DNA of 64,000 bases from Nocardia flavorosea NBRC 108225. Lineage in GTDB: Bacteria; Actinomycetota; Actinomycetes; Mycobacteriales; Mycobacteriaceae. Both the position numbers and the translations under genes were made by a program. Every line of letters begins with the position of its first letter. Position 1 is the stretch's first letter. The notes under the pieces were generated by a model, which saw only the letters and a list, made by a program, of their open reading frames with translations, was not told the DNA's origin and searched no databases. Shown here one piece after another: positions 8,115 to 15,095 of this stretch. The stretch lies in NCBI RefSeq assembly GCF_001613385.1, contig NZ_BDCG01000023.1, positions 1 to 64,000 of the forward strand, read 5' to 3'.

Positions 8115-8538
8115 GCACCGCGCGGAACTGGCCGAGGACCACCAGCTGATACCGAACGCCATCGAAGAACTGTTGCGCTACGAGCCGCCGGGACCGCATG
8201 TGGCACGCTATGTCGCCACCGACGACGTCACATTCCAGGGGCAAGTCGTACCCGCGGGCAGCGCCCTGCTGCTGATGCTGGCCTCGGCCAACCGCGACGA
8301 GCGCCACTTCGGCCACCCCGACCGTTTCGATATCCACCGCAAACCGGGAGGTCATCTCACCTTCGGCCGTGGGCCGCACTTCTGTGTCGGCTCGCCCTTG
8401 GCCCGATTGGAGGGTCGTGTGGCACTCCAGGAGGTGCTGAAGCGGTGGCCCGCATGGGAGATCGATATGTCCGGAGCACGGCGGTCGCGGACCTCGACCG
8501 TGCGAGGCTGGGACAGCATGCCTGCGGTCGCCGCATGA
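8113..8538 (+). pseudogene. Truncated cytochrome P450 (C-terminal third only)
   Basis: About 141 residues of a bacterial P450 remain. They include the ExxR helix as EELLRYEPP, the segment VPAGSALLLMLASANRDERH, and the heme loop FGRGPHFCVG with its cysteine ligand. The N-terminal two thirds, including the I-helix, are absent. The only possible start is a GTG within the operator palindrome, with no ribosome-binding site. The upstream break coincides with the inverted operator pair, which suggests recombination or deletion at that element. An active enzyme is not expected. Confidence 0.8.
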
Positions 8539-8628
8539 GCGAGGCGACCCACCGCGTCGCCGTCACTACCATCGGCGGCCGGCGGCCAGGATTGGAGTGC
8601 GCTGGGGATCCGGCGATGTAGCTGGTGC

Positions 8629-9285
8629 CTACCGATCGGTGCTCGGCGTCGAGCGTCTGCGGCGTGCTCGGGACGGCAGGGCTCCAGATTTCGCTCCGGT
8701 GGCCCGGTGTGAATCCAGATAGTTCTCGAAGGTGTCGACGAGCTCCTGATGGGCGGTGCGGACGCCGATGCCCTCTTCGAGGTTGAGGAACTTCGGGATG
8801 CCGGTGATGAGTAGCAGTAGTGCGCCCGGGGTGAGTTGCTGATCGAGGAAATCCGGTCCCTCGAAACTCGTTGCTAGGGCGTCCAATTGGACCTTCCGTA
8901 CCTGCTCGGTCGCTTCGGCGATCTCGGCTCGTACCGATTCACGATGGTTACCCAGCGCCATGAACTCTGTGGTCAGCGCGCTGGTGGCTTCGTCCCAGCT
9001 GTATTCCCAGAGCGCACGTGGAAGCTGATCGGCGGGTACGTCCAGGGCCTTGGTGAGGTGTCTGATATTGCGTTCGGTGTAGCGGCGGATCGCAGCGAGG
9101 AAGATGCCGTCGAGCGTGCGGAAGTAGTACTGGACCAGGCTCGGGGTGACCTCGGCTTTGGCTGCTACGGCGCGGAATGTCACCGCCGCGTAGCCCTCTT
9201 CGAGCATCAGCTGTTCCACGCAGTCCAGAAGGACGCTTCGGGTCTTCGACGTCTCGGTGCCGGTGCGCCGTGACGATGCCGCCAT
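8629..9285 (-). CDS. TetR-family transcriptional repressor
   Basis: The 218-residue protein has an N-terminal TetR helix-turn-helix at residues 36-55 (TFRAVAAKAEVTPSLVQYYF) and a helical ligand-binding domain ending in an FLNLEEGIGV segment. The ATG at 9285 is chosen because GGGAGGCGGG precedes it; the frame runs 11 codons further upstream without a better site. A perfect 18-bp palindrome lies at 9336-9353, about 50 bases upstream, between this gene and the divergent SnoaL-like gene. Near-identical palindromes lie at 6527 and 8074-8114. It therefore probably represses itself and the nearby P450/SDR/nitroreductase genes. The inducing ligand is unknown. Confidence 0.93.
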   Translation of the reverse strand: MAASSRRTGTETSKTRSVLLDCVEQLMLEEGYAAVTFRAVAAKAEVTPSLVQYYFRTLDGIFLAAIRRYTERNIRHLTKALDVPADQLPRALWEYSWDEATSALTTEFMALGNHRESVRAEIAEATEQVRKVQLDALATSFEGPDFLDQQLTPGALLLLITGIPKFLNLEEGIGVRTAHQELVDTFENYLDSHRATGAKSGALPSRARRRRSTPSTDR

Positions 9286-9335
9286 GTCCCGCCTCCCTGA
9301 TCTTCCGGATGAACACATATCCTCTCACCTCTTGT

Positions 9336-9353
9336 GCTGTACGATCGTACAGC
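9336..9353. promoter_or_regulatory. TetR operator, perfect 18-bp palindrome (copy 4)
   Basis: GCTGTACGATCGTACAGC is a perfect palindrome in the 133-base gap between the minus-strand tetR gene and the plus-strand SnoaL-like gene. It is placed to control both divergent promoters. The other three copies in the window share GCT-TAC and GTA-AGC half-sites, so this is probably the strongest site. Confidence 0.75.
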
Positions 9354-9418
9354 AAGGGGGTGGGGCCTCTGCGGGGTGCGCGGGTACCCGCGGGTACGAC
9401 TTGTCACCGAGGAGAGTT

Positions 9419-9982
9419 ATGGGCATCGACAGTGATGTGGAAGCGCTGCGGCGAGACGTGGGATACCTGATGGACCGGGCGGCGATCCTGGATTGTGTTG
9501 CGGGCCACGCGCGCGGCTGTGATCGTCACGATCCCGATCTCGTCACGGCCGCCTATCATGACGACGGAATCGACGAACACGGCGCCGCGGTGAATCCCGG
9601 CCCGGACTACGCCGAATGGGCCAACCGCACACACGCGGCGACCTCCCGCGTGCACACCCATCACATCACGACTCATACCTGCGAGATCGAGGGCGATACC
9701 GCCCATACGGAGAGCTATGTCATCGTCGTTCTGCTCGGGCTCGACGGGCGCAGCGCCCAGGTGATCACCGGCCGCTATCTCGATCGGCTCGAACGCCGGG
9801 AGGGCCGGTGGCGGATCGCGGTACGGCGCTCCACCGTGGAGACGATGTTCGGTGCCGACGCGTCGATGCTGCAGTCGAACTTTTTCAAGAAGGCGGGTTA
9901 TCTCGTGGGCACGCGCGATGAAAGCGACCTGTCCTACCAGCGGCCGCTGTCCATGGATACCCCGGCGCCGGCGCGTTGGTGA
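9419..9982 (+). CDS. SnoaL/NTF2-like domain protein
   Basis: This 187-residue protein has the pattern of a SnoaL-like (nuclear transport factor 2 fold) domain: LMDRAAILDCVAGHARGCDR, then a YHDDGIDEH segment, and a late RYLDRLERREGRWRIAVRRS strand pair. Proteins of this group act as dehydratases, isomerases or hydroxylase-like enzymes on steroids, polyketides and related rings, or as non-catalytic binding domains. The start is the ATG with GAGGAGAG just before it. It is divergent from tetR with a shared operator between them, so it is probably part of the same regulon. The substrate is not known. Confidence 0.82.
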   Translation: MGIDSDVEALRRDVGYLMDRAAILDCVAGHARGCDRHDPDLVTAAYHDDGIDEHGAAVNPGPDYAEWANRTHAATSRVHTHHITTHTCEIEGDTAHTESYVIVVLLGLDGRSAQVITGRYLDRLERREGRWRIAVRRSTVETMFGADASMLQSNFFKKAGYLVGTRDESDLSYQRPLSMDTPAPARW

Positions 9983-10084
9983 TTCGGTAGTCGGGGACGG
10001 CGTTGCTACTCGAGTTGATGGCCAGGCGTCGACCATCGATAGCTTCCGCGATCTGCCGGCGGCGAGCGGCTGCGCAGCGCGTCG

Positions 10085-10291
10085 GTGACCACACTCGAAC
10101 CTGTGCTGCGTCAGTATCGGCTCTCCGGCCATGAGGTACCGGCGTCCGCGGTCGTCTTTCTCTTGTCCGCGATCCCCCGGATGATCCATCTCGAAGAATC
10201 CCTCGGCGCCTACACCGGTCACGCGGAAGCCGTAGACCTGATCGAGAGGTACCTGGACCGAGCGGAGCCGAAGAAGGCAGGCGACCAGTGA
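10085..10291 (+). pseudogene. C-terminal fragment of a second TetR-family regulator
   Basis: The 68-residue frame carries VPASAVVFLLSAIPRMIHLE then ESLGAYTGHAEAVDLIERYL. This parallels the C-terminal ligand-domain end of the intact TetR at 8629-9285 (ITGIPKFLNLEEGIGVRTAH). The DNA-binding half is absent, and only a GTG without a good ribosome-binding site is available. It ends by overlapping the start of the MDR gene, so it may once have formed an operon with it. Confidence 0.6.
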
Positions 10292-11199
10292 TGAAGACCG
10301 TCAGTCAGCAGAGGTTCGGTGACCCGGATGTACTCGACACAGTGCAGACTGCGATGCCGGTCCCGGGTCGTGGGGAGGTTCTGCTCCGGCTCGGTGCGGC
10401 CTCGGTGAATCCGGTCGACTGCAAACTCAGGGCGGGCCGGGTGCGGTTCCTCGGTGATCCGCCGTTCACACTCGGCTTCGATGTCTCGGGGACGGTTGTC
10501 GCGATCGGTGCCGATGTCACCGGAATCCGCCGAGGCGACAACGTCTTCGGCATGGTGCACAGCCGCACCGGAACGTACAGCGAATTCGTCGTAGCGCGGG
10601 CGGACACACTCGTAGTCCACCCGCCGGGGTCGGACCATGTGACGGCTGCCGCCATACCTACCGCGGCACTCACCGCATGGCAGGCGTTGGATGCGGCAGA
10701 TCCGAAACCGAACGAAACCGTCCTGGTGCACGCCGCGTCCGGCGGTGTCGGGCACTTCGCTGTCCAGTTCGCCGCCCGGCGCGGTGCGAAAGTCATCGGT
10801 ACCGCACGCCGGCGCAACCATCACTTCGTGCGCGGACTCGGCGCAGCCGACGTTGTGGACTACACCGAAACCGACTTCACGACGGCTGTCGGTCGGGTCG
10901 ATGTAGTGCTGGACCTCGTGGGCGGCGAGTATGGCAAACGATCACTCCGAGTACTGGATGACAGCGGCCGCTACATCACCGTCCAGGACTCCGATGCCCT
11001 CGGTGATCCCCGCTCCCGGTCGGTGACCGGCAAACCTTCGACGGTCTTGCTCACCGAAATCGGAACATCGGTCGCGCGAGGGCAGGTAACAGTACACATC
11101 GACCGCGTACTGACCATGGACGAAGTGCGGGAAAGCCACCGGCTGAGCGAATCCGGGCGAGTACGCGGAAAACTGGTACTCACCCCGTGGGTCGCCTGA
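10291..11199 (+). CDS. Zinc-independent MDR oxidoreductase (quinone reductase type)
   Basis: The 302-residue enzyme belongs to the medium-chain dehydrogenase/reductase superfamily, NADPH:quinone reductase branch. It has SVNPVDCKLRAG, then GFDVSGTVVAIG and the glycine-rich cofactor motif HAASGGVGHFAVQ. It lacks the zinc-binding cysteines of alcohol dehydrogenases, and the length fits the compact form. It likely reduces quinones or alpha,beta-unsaturated carbonyls with NADPH. The ATG at 10291 overlaps the stop of the TetR fragment by one base; a GTG one codon earlier is possible. Confidence 0.88.
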   Translation: MKTVSQQRFGDPDVLDTVQTAMPVPGRGEVLLRLGAASVNPVDCKLRAGRVRFLGDPPFTLGFDVSGTVVAIGADVTGIRRGDNVFGMVHSRTGTYSEFVVARADTLVVHPPGSDHVTAAAIPTAALTAWQALDAADPKPNETVLVHAASGGVGHFAVQFAARRGAKVIGTARRRNHHFVRGLGAADVVDYTETDFTTAVGRVDVVLDLVGGEYGKRSLRVLDDSGRYITVQDSDALGDPRSRSVTGKPSTVLLTEIGTSVARGQVTVHIDRVLTMDEVRESHRLSESGRVRGKLVLTPWVA

Positions 11200-11447
11200 T
11201 CTCTTTAGCGAACCTGCCGAATAGGCGGCACGCGGTCAGCGGAGTGAGTGTTCTGGGGATGGCCGGCGCGGGGGCGTGCTCTGGGTGCTTGTTCGGGGCC
11301 GGCGGGCCTTAACCACGTGCCCAGCGGTAGATGAATGTTCCGGGTCGAACTCGTAGTCATCGCTGATGGGGAGTTCGGCCGCACAGTCGTTGCCCACGGT
11401 GGATCTCGGAATGTCTCTTTCGGGCTATTGCCGGTTCTGCGTACGCA

Positions 11448-11858
11448 TCACCTCGGCCTGGCTGTCAACGCACCGTGACGCGAACCCTGCCGAGGTTGCG
11501 CCACGGCTCGGACGGCGATGTCGTCGGCCTGCATTATGCCGACGACATCGAGAGTTGCGGTGTCCCGCAACCGGACTGTGCCGGCATCGTCGGCGATGGC
11601 GAGGACTTCTCCGCCGGGACTCGCTACCAACGCGTCGATCGCGTCACCGCCGGCGGGCGGAATCGCCGTGACCTCACCCTCGTCCATATCCCAGCGATGC
11701 ACTCTGCCATCGGCACCACCTGTGAACACGAGATTTTCACGCTGACCGAACACTACGGCATGGTGAGGACCGCTCTCGGCGGAATACTCGAGCGCATCCT
11801 CGCCAGGAGCGCACAGCCGAACCGTACCGTCGTCACCGGCCGTGGCCACGGTTTCCAT
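11448..11858 (-). pseudogene. WD40-repeat protein fragment abutting the tRNA gene
   Basis: About 136 residues contain WD40-like blades: TAGDDGTVRL, LVFTGGADGRVHRWD and LAIADDAGTVRLRDTATL, each ending in a strand-d pattern. WD40 proteins normally carry four to eight such blades on a larger scaffold; here barely three remain. The only start is an ATG a few bases past the tRNA-Pro 3' end, and the open frame reads back through the tRNA itself, so the 5' part of the gene has been removed. The junction with the tRNA suggests disruption by site-specific integration. Confidence 0.6.
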
Positions 11859-11864
11859 CGCAGT

Positions 11865-11936
11865 CGGGCTGACAGGATTTGAACCTGCGACCACTTGACC
11901 CCCAGTCAAGTGCGCTACCAAACTGCGCCACAGCCC
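11865..11936 (-). tRNA. tRNA-Pro (anticodon GGG)
   Basis: Read on the minus strand, the sequence begins GGGCTGTGGCGCAG and folds as a cloverleaf. The D-arm carries GGTAGCGC, and the anticodon stem CTTGA/TCAAG encloses loop CTGGGGG, giving anticodon GGG. The T-arm is GCAGGTTCAAATCCTGT and the acceptor 3' side is CAGCCC. One T-T mismatch sits at the base of the acceptor stem. No CCA is encoded. The 3' end faces the pseudogene-rich region at lower coordinates, the side where integrases usually insert elements. Confidence 0.9.
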
Positions 11937-12362
11937 GTTGCACCCCGCCGGGGTGCTCGATGAGACTACCTCAGAGTCGTTTGCGACTACTAATCGGCAG
12001 GTCAGAGGAGTGTTGATCGGCTACACCGGACGACCGTCACCGTCTCGTACTGCGGCGTTCCCCCCGGGGCCCGCACGAAGGTCCCGGATACCCGGCCACA
12101 GGCCCTCGACGGCCTTGTCGAGTGACCGGCGATCGAGCTTCACGGTCCGGCGTGATCAACACCGACAGATGCGGAAAGCCGGGCATTCGTCCCGATACGC
12201 GCGCCCGAAGCCGTTCGGATCGCGGGAAACCGGCACCATCGATTCGGTGGCCTTCCACCATAGAAAATCCCTCCTGACCAGCGCGGGAGGGATTTGTCAT
12301 CCATCTATCCGGAGAGTGGTACCGGAAGCGTACAGTCCACCGTATCGGACGTATGTTCGATT
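11937..12362. other. Intergenic region with a terminator hairpin and a possible gene remnant
   Basis: No full gene is supported. On the minus strand two consecutive short frames look weakly protein-like: WWKATESMVPVSRDPNGFGR around 12180-12260, and VKLDRRSLDKAVEGLWPGIR around 12060-12145, ending at a stop near 12020. They may be pieces of one decayed gene but I do not recognise a family. A clear inverted repeat lies at 12265-12295. Confidence 0.4.
12265..12295 (-). terminator. Hairpin terminator after the PASTA gene
   Basis: AAATCCCTCC and GGAGGGATTT form a perfect 10-bp stem around an 11-base loop. On the minus strand the stem is followed by TTTTCTAT, a short T-run, so it fits an intrinsic terminator for the minus-strand PASTA gene 68 bases upstream. 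It also insulates the tRNA-Pro gene. Confidence 0.6.
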
Positions 12363-12581
12363 CTAGGCGTTGTCCTTCGTCATGGTGAGCACGACGACCG
12401 AGTCCGACGGGACAACCGTTCCCGGCCCCGGCTCGATCGACACCACTGTCCAGTTGGCGCGTAGCAGAACCACATCCTTACCCGGGGTAGCAGACGCGTA
12501 GTGCACGTTGGTGAATCCGAGGTCTTCCAGGCGGTCGCCTGCGACTGCGCCGTTGACGCCCACGAGATCGGGCACCGTCAA
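12363..12581 (-). CDS. PASTA-domain protein, 5' end uncertain
   Basis: The product contains one PASTA domain, TVPDLVGVNGAVAGDRLEDL followed by GF, and later GTVVPSDSVVVLTMTK. PASTA domains occur in penicillin-binding proteins and Ser/Thr kinases and in small secreted proteins of actinomycetes, where they bind cell-wall material. The start given is a TTG at the domain edge. The same frame continues upstream to about 12750 with a threonine/proline/alanine-rich stretch (ETPVASTPGAPAPATPELAT) typical of a secreted linker. No in-frame ATG or recognisable signal peptide is found there, so the 5' end is probably damaged or uses an unusual start. Confidence 0.6.
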   Translation of the reverse strand: MTVPDLVGVNGAVAGDRLEDLGFTNVHYASATPGKDVVLLRANWTVVSIEPGPGTVVPSDSVVVLTMTKDNA

Positions 12582-12763
12582 GTCCGTTACCGCTGCCGCG
12601 GTGCCGGCCGGGGTGGCAAGCTCGGGGGTGGCAGGTGCCGGCGCCCCAGGTGTGGAAGCGACGGGGGTTTCTCGGGCTGTCTCGTTACAGGTGTTCCCGG
12701 CGGTTGCTCCCAGTGGGTGCGGGCGTGGGCCGGTGATGGAACCACCCGGTGAGCGAGAACTCG

Positions 12764-12793
12764 CGCGAATAGTTTGTGCATTAATTATTCGCG
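12764..12793. promoter_or_regulatory. Palindrome in the MarR-family promoter
   Basis: CGCGAATA (12764-12771) and TATTCGCG (12786-12793) form perfect 8-bp arms around an AT-rich 14-base centre. The element ends 33 bases before the MarR/OhrR-type start codon. It is a likely operator for that protein, which usually binds such symmetric AT-rich sites in its own promoter. Confidence 0.55.
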
Positions 12794-12826
12794 GGTTATG
12801 TTGGAAACCGGATCGGTGGAGGTGTG

Positions 12827-13297
12827 ATGACTGCGGAGAGCGATGATCCGTTGCGGTTGGAGCGGCAGGTGTGTTTCGCGCTTGCCGTGGCCAATCGCTC
12901 GGTGCTCGCTGTGTATCGACCGTTGCTGGAGCCGCTCGGATTGACGCATCCGCAGTATCTCGTCATGTTGGCGCTGTGGGGGGAAGCGCCGATGTCGGTC
13001 AAGGCGATCGCGGAGGCGATCCAGCTCGATTCGCCCACGTTGTCGCCGCTGCTCAAACGTTTGGAGGGCGCCGGTCTCGTCACCCGGCGGCGTGCCCCCG
13101 GGGACGAGCGGACTCTGGTGGTCGACCTCACGGAGGCCGGGCGTTCGCTTCGTCGCGAAGCCGAACGGATTCCGCCCGCTGTTGTCGAACGACTGGGTGT
13201 TGGACTGGGGGACCTCGAGGAGTTGCGTGAAGTGCTCGGCCGGGTCAATGAGGCGGCCCGCCGGGCGGCGCACGCGTATCCGGAGGGCAAATCATGA
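12827..13297 (+). CDS. MarR-family regulator, OhrR-like
   Basis: This 156-residue winged-helix protein has the MarR core LTHPQYLVMLALWGEAPMSV, then KAIAEAIQLDSPTLSPLLKR and the wing RRRAPGDERTLVVDLTEAG. An N-terminal cysteine at residue 16 (RQVCFALAVANR) sits where OhrR-type peroxide sensors carry their reactive cysteine. This suggests it senses organic hydroperoxides or other oxidants. No ohr gene lies beside it. Its stop overlaps the next frame, and a palindrome lies 33 bases upstream. A GTG one codon earlier is an alternative start. Confidence 0.88.
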   Translation: MTAESDDPLRLERQVCFALAVANRSVLAVYRPLLEPLGLTHPQYLVMLALWGEAPMSVKAIAEAIQLDSPTLSPLLKRLEGAGLVTRRRAPGDERTLVVDLTEAGRSLRREAERIPPAVVERLGVGLGDLEELREVLGRVNEAARRAAHAYPEGKS

Positions 13298-13356
13298 ACG
13301 CGCCCGTGAGTCGCCGCAGTTCGGCGCCGCTTTCGGACCGCCGGCAGGAGGATCTT

Positions 13357-13734
13357 GTGACCGATCGGACTCCCACACCGATCCAGCGCATCCGCTACAT
13401 TTTCGGCCGGCCGCTGCCGTCCTCTATGCAGGAATGGGTACTTCGGGACCAGACCGGCCCGGGCGCCACCCGGCGGTACCTGCAACGCTTCCTGTTGCCC
13501 CCGATTCCGTTGTTGTGCCTGTTCGCGCTGGTGCCGGGCCCGTGGTGGATGGGCGTTTCGATGGCCGCGCTGGTGTTCCTGCCCCTGGCCTTCTTCGCGG
13601 TCGCCCTGGTGTATGTCCATCGGCGTCATATGCTGGTCAAGCACGGGCTCGATCCGGTACTGGCCGACCCGGACCGGCATCGCCGCGCGGCTGAGGAACG
13701 CGCAAGCTACGAGAGGCGCCACAACCGCGGCTGA
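13357..13734 (+). CDS. DUF5313-type small membrane protein
   Basis: The 125-residue product begins TDRTPTPIQRIRYIFGRPLP and has two adjacent hydrophobic helices, PPIPLLCLFALVPG and MGVSMAALVFLPLAFFAVAL. A basic segment HRRHMLVKHGLDP follows. This pattern matches the DUF5313 family of actinobacteria, whose function is unknown. The GTG start at 13357 is preferred because AGGAGG lies five bases upstream. An ATG at 13294, overlapping the MarR stop, would add 21 residues of low-conservation sequence. It is likely cotranscribed with the MarR-family gene. Confidence 0.75.
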   Translation: MTDRTPTPIQRIRYIFGRPLPSSMQEWVLRDQTGPGATRRYLQRFLLPPIPLLCLFALVPGPWWMGVSMAALVFLPLAFFAVALVYVHRRHMLVKHGLDPVLADPDRHRRAAEERASYERRHNRG

Positions 13735-14005
13735 TACCTCGTTTTCCGGTACCGGCGAAACATTCGCGGGCGAACCGCGTCGGAATGGTCTCCTCGGTTA
13801 TGCCGCTGCATCCGCAGTCGCGACGGGTCGGAATGCGACCGGAAAACGGACTTTCTGGTGCAGTCGGCAGCGCCACGCCCTCGAACGGCGGCGCGGCACC
13901 GGGGCGGGCGCACGTTCGGCAGGCGATTCCGGCGCCGAGACCTGCGTAGATCTGCTCGATCCGGGTATTGCGTGGTCGGCATTGCTGTCGATGATTGGAG
14001 GCGTC

Positions 14006-14638
14006 ATGCGAGACGTCGACGAAAAAGTTGCCGGCGGGCGCGGAGGGCGTCTGCATATCCCGCGTAGCCGCGGTGCCCTGGGCGGTCTGGCTGTCTTGTT
14101 GCTGGGTATCTGGGGTGCGCTGATCCCGTTCATCGGGCCGTATTTCAGTTTCGCCTACACTCCCGACGAGCCGTGGGCATGGTCGGCCGCACGCGGCTGG
14201 CTGCAGGTGCTGCCGGGGGTGGTGGCGATAATCGGCGGGCTGCTCATGCTGCTGAGCCGGAACCGGATCGTAGCGAGTACGGGTGCGTGGCTGGCCACGG
14301 CGGCCGGTGCGTGGTTCGTGATCGGCCCGCTGCTGGCAGGCCCGTTGGGTCTCGGCGATATCGGTGAACCGGTCGCGGGATCCGACTGGAAGCAGGCCCT
14401 TGTGCGGCTGACATTCTTCTACGGGCTCGGCGCGCTGATCCTGTTCTTCGCCGCGACGTCGCTCGGACGGCTGTCGGTGCGCAGTGTCCGCGATATTGCC
14501 TTCGACCGGCGTGAGGCCGATACGGTCGAGGGGCGTCGGGTCGCCGATGAGCCGGCGCACGCCGCAGCCGCCGGCGATCGCCGCGTCCGACGGCCCGGCT
14601 TCCGCGGGACACCGGGGCTACACGGTGGGCCGGCCTGA
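14006..14638 (+). CDS. Four-helix membrane protein of unknown function
   Basis: The 210-residue protein has hydrophobic helices at about residues 24-43 (GGLAVLLLGIWGALIPFIGP), 65-84, 90-108 and 140-160. A cytoplasmic basic N-terminus and an arginine-rich C-terminal tail flank them. The ATG at 14006 follows TTGGAGG at normal distance. The 271 bases before it hold no supportable gene. I recognise no catalytic residues. It may be a structural or chaperone-like envelope protein; no neighbour clarifies its role. Confidence 0.75.
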   Translation: MRDVDEKVAGGRGGRLHIPRSRGALGGLAVLLLGIWGALIPFIGPYFSFAYTPDEPWAWSAARGWLQVLPGVVAIIGGLLMLLSRNRIVASTGAWLATAAGAWFVIGPLLAGPLGLGDIGEPVAGSDWKQALVRLTFFYGLGALILFFAATSLGRLSVRSVRDIAFDRREADTVEGRRVADEPAHAAAAGDRRVRRPGFRGTPGLHGGPA

Positions 14639-14716
14639 TAGTCGGCCGGTCGGCGGGGGCCTCGCCGGTGCGGTTCTCGCGCGGCCGCGCTCTTCGCGGC
14701 CGCGGGGGCGCCGGCG

Positions 14717-15079
14717 GTGGCCGCTCCGGGCAGTGCACCGCCCGGGCAGCTCGTGGTACTGAACGAATATTGCGAGGAGCCCGGAGCGGTCGCACATGTG
14801 GCGGACGGCCGCGCTGCCTATTGCACGCAGGTGGAGGCGAACGATGCGTTCGTCTGGTCTTATTCACCGGAGCCGATACCTTTCGATCCCAACACTCGCG
14901 AGTACACGTGCGCCGAGGACGGCTGTCGCTATCCCGAGGGATCGGAGGTGCCGGGATATCAACGGTGCGGGATTCTGTGCGGTGAACCGCCTACATCCGG
15001 CGATGTGCAGAGTGGCTTGGCCGAGTGCTTCGACTCGGGTACGCCGTTCGAGGAATGTGAACGACGGCTGCCCGAGTGA
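14717..15079 (+). CDS. Small cysteine-rich secreted protein, start unclear
   Basis: The 120-residue frame encodes a cysteine-rich, acidic polypeptide with repeated Cys pairs (EYCEEPG, YTCAEDGCRYP, YQRCGILCGEP, AECFDSGTPFEECE). Eight cysteines suggest an exported, disulfide-bonded protein. Immediately upstream in the same frame lies RAAALFAAAGAPAVAAPGSA, which looks exactly like a signal peptide and cleavage site. No ATG, GTG or TTG precedes it before an in-frame stop at 14639, so the annotated GTG at 14717 falls inside the signal peptide. Either a frameshift or loss of the start has occurred, or an unusual start is used. Confidence 0.6.
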   Translation: MAAPGSAPPGQLVVLNEYCEEPGAVAHVADGRAAYCTQVEANDAFVWSYSPEPIPFDPNTREYTCAEDGCRYPEGSEVPGYQRCGILCGEPPTSGDVQSGLAECFDSGTPFEECERRLPE

Positions 15080-15095
15080 GCCGCCGACGGTGCTT

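Noticed and set aside
8113..8538. The truncated P450 as a functional short protein
   Set aside because: It lacks two thirds of the fold, including the I-helix, and has no ribosome-binding site.
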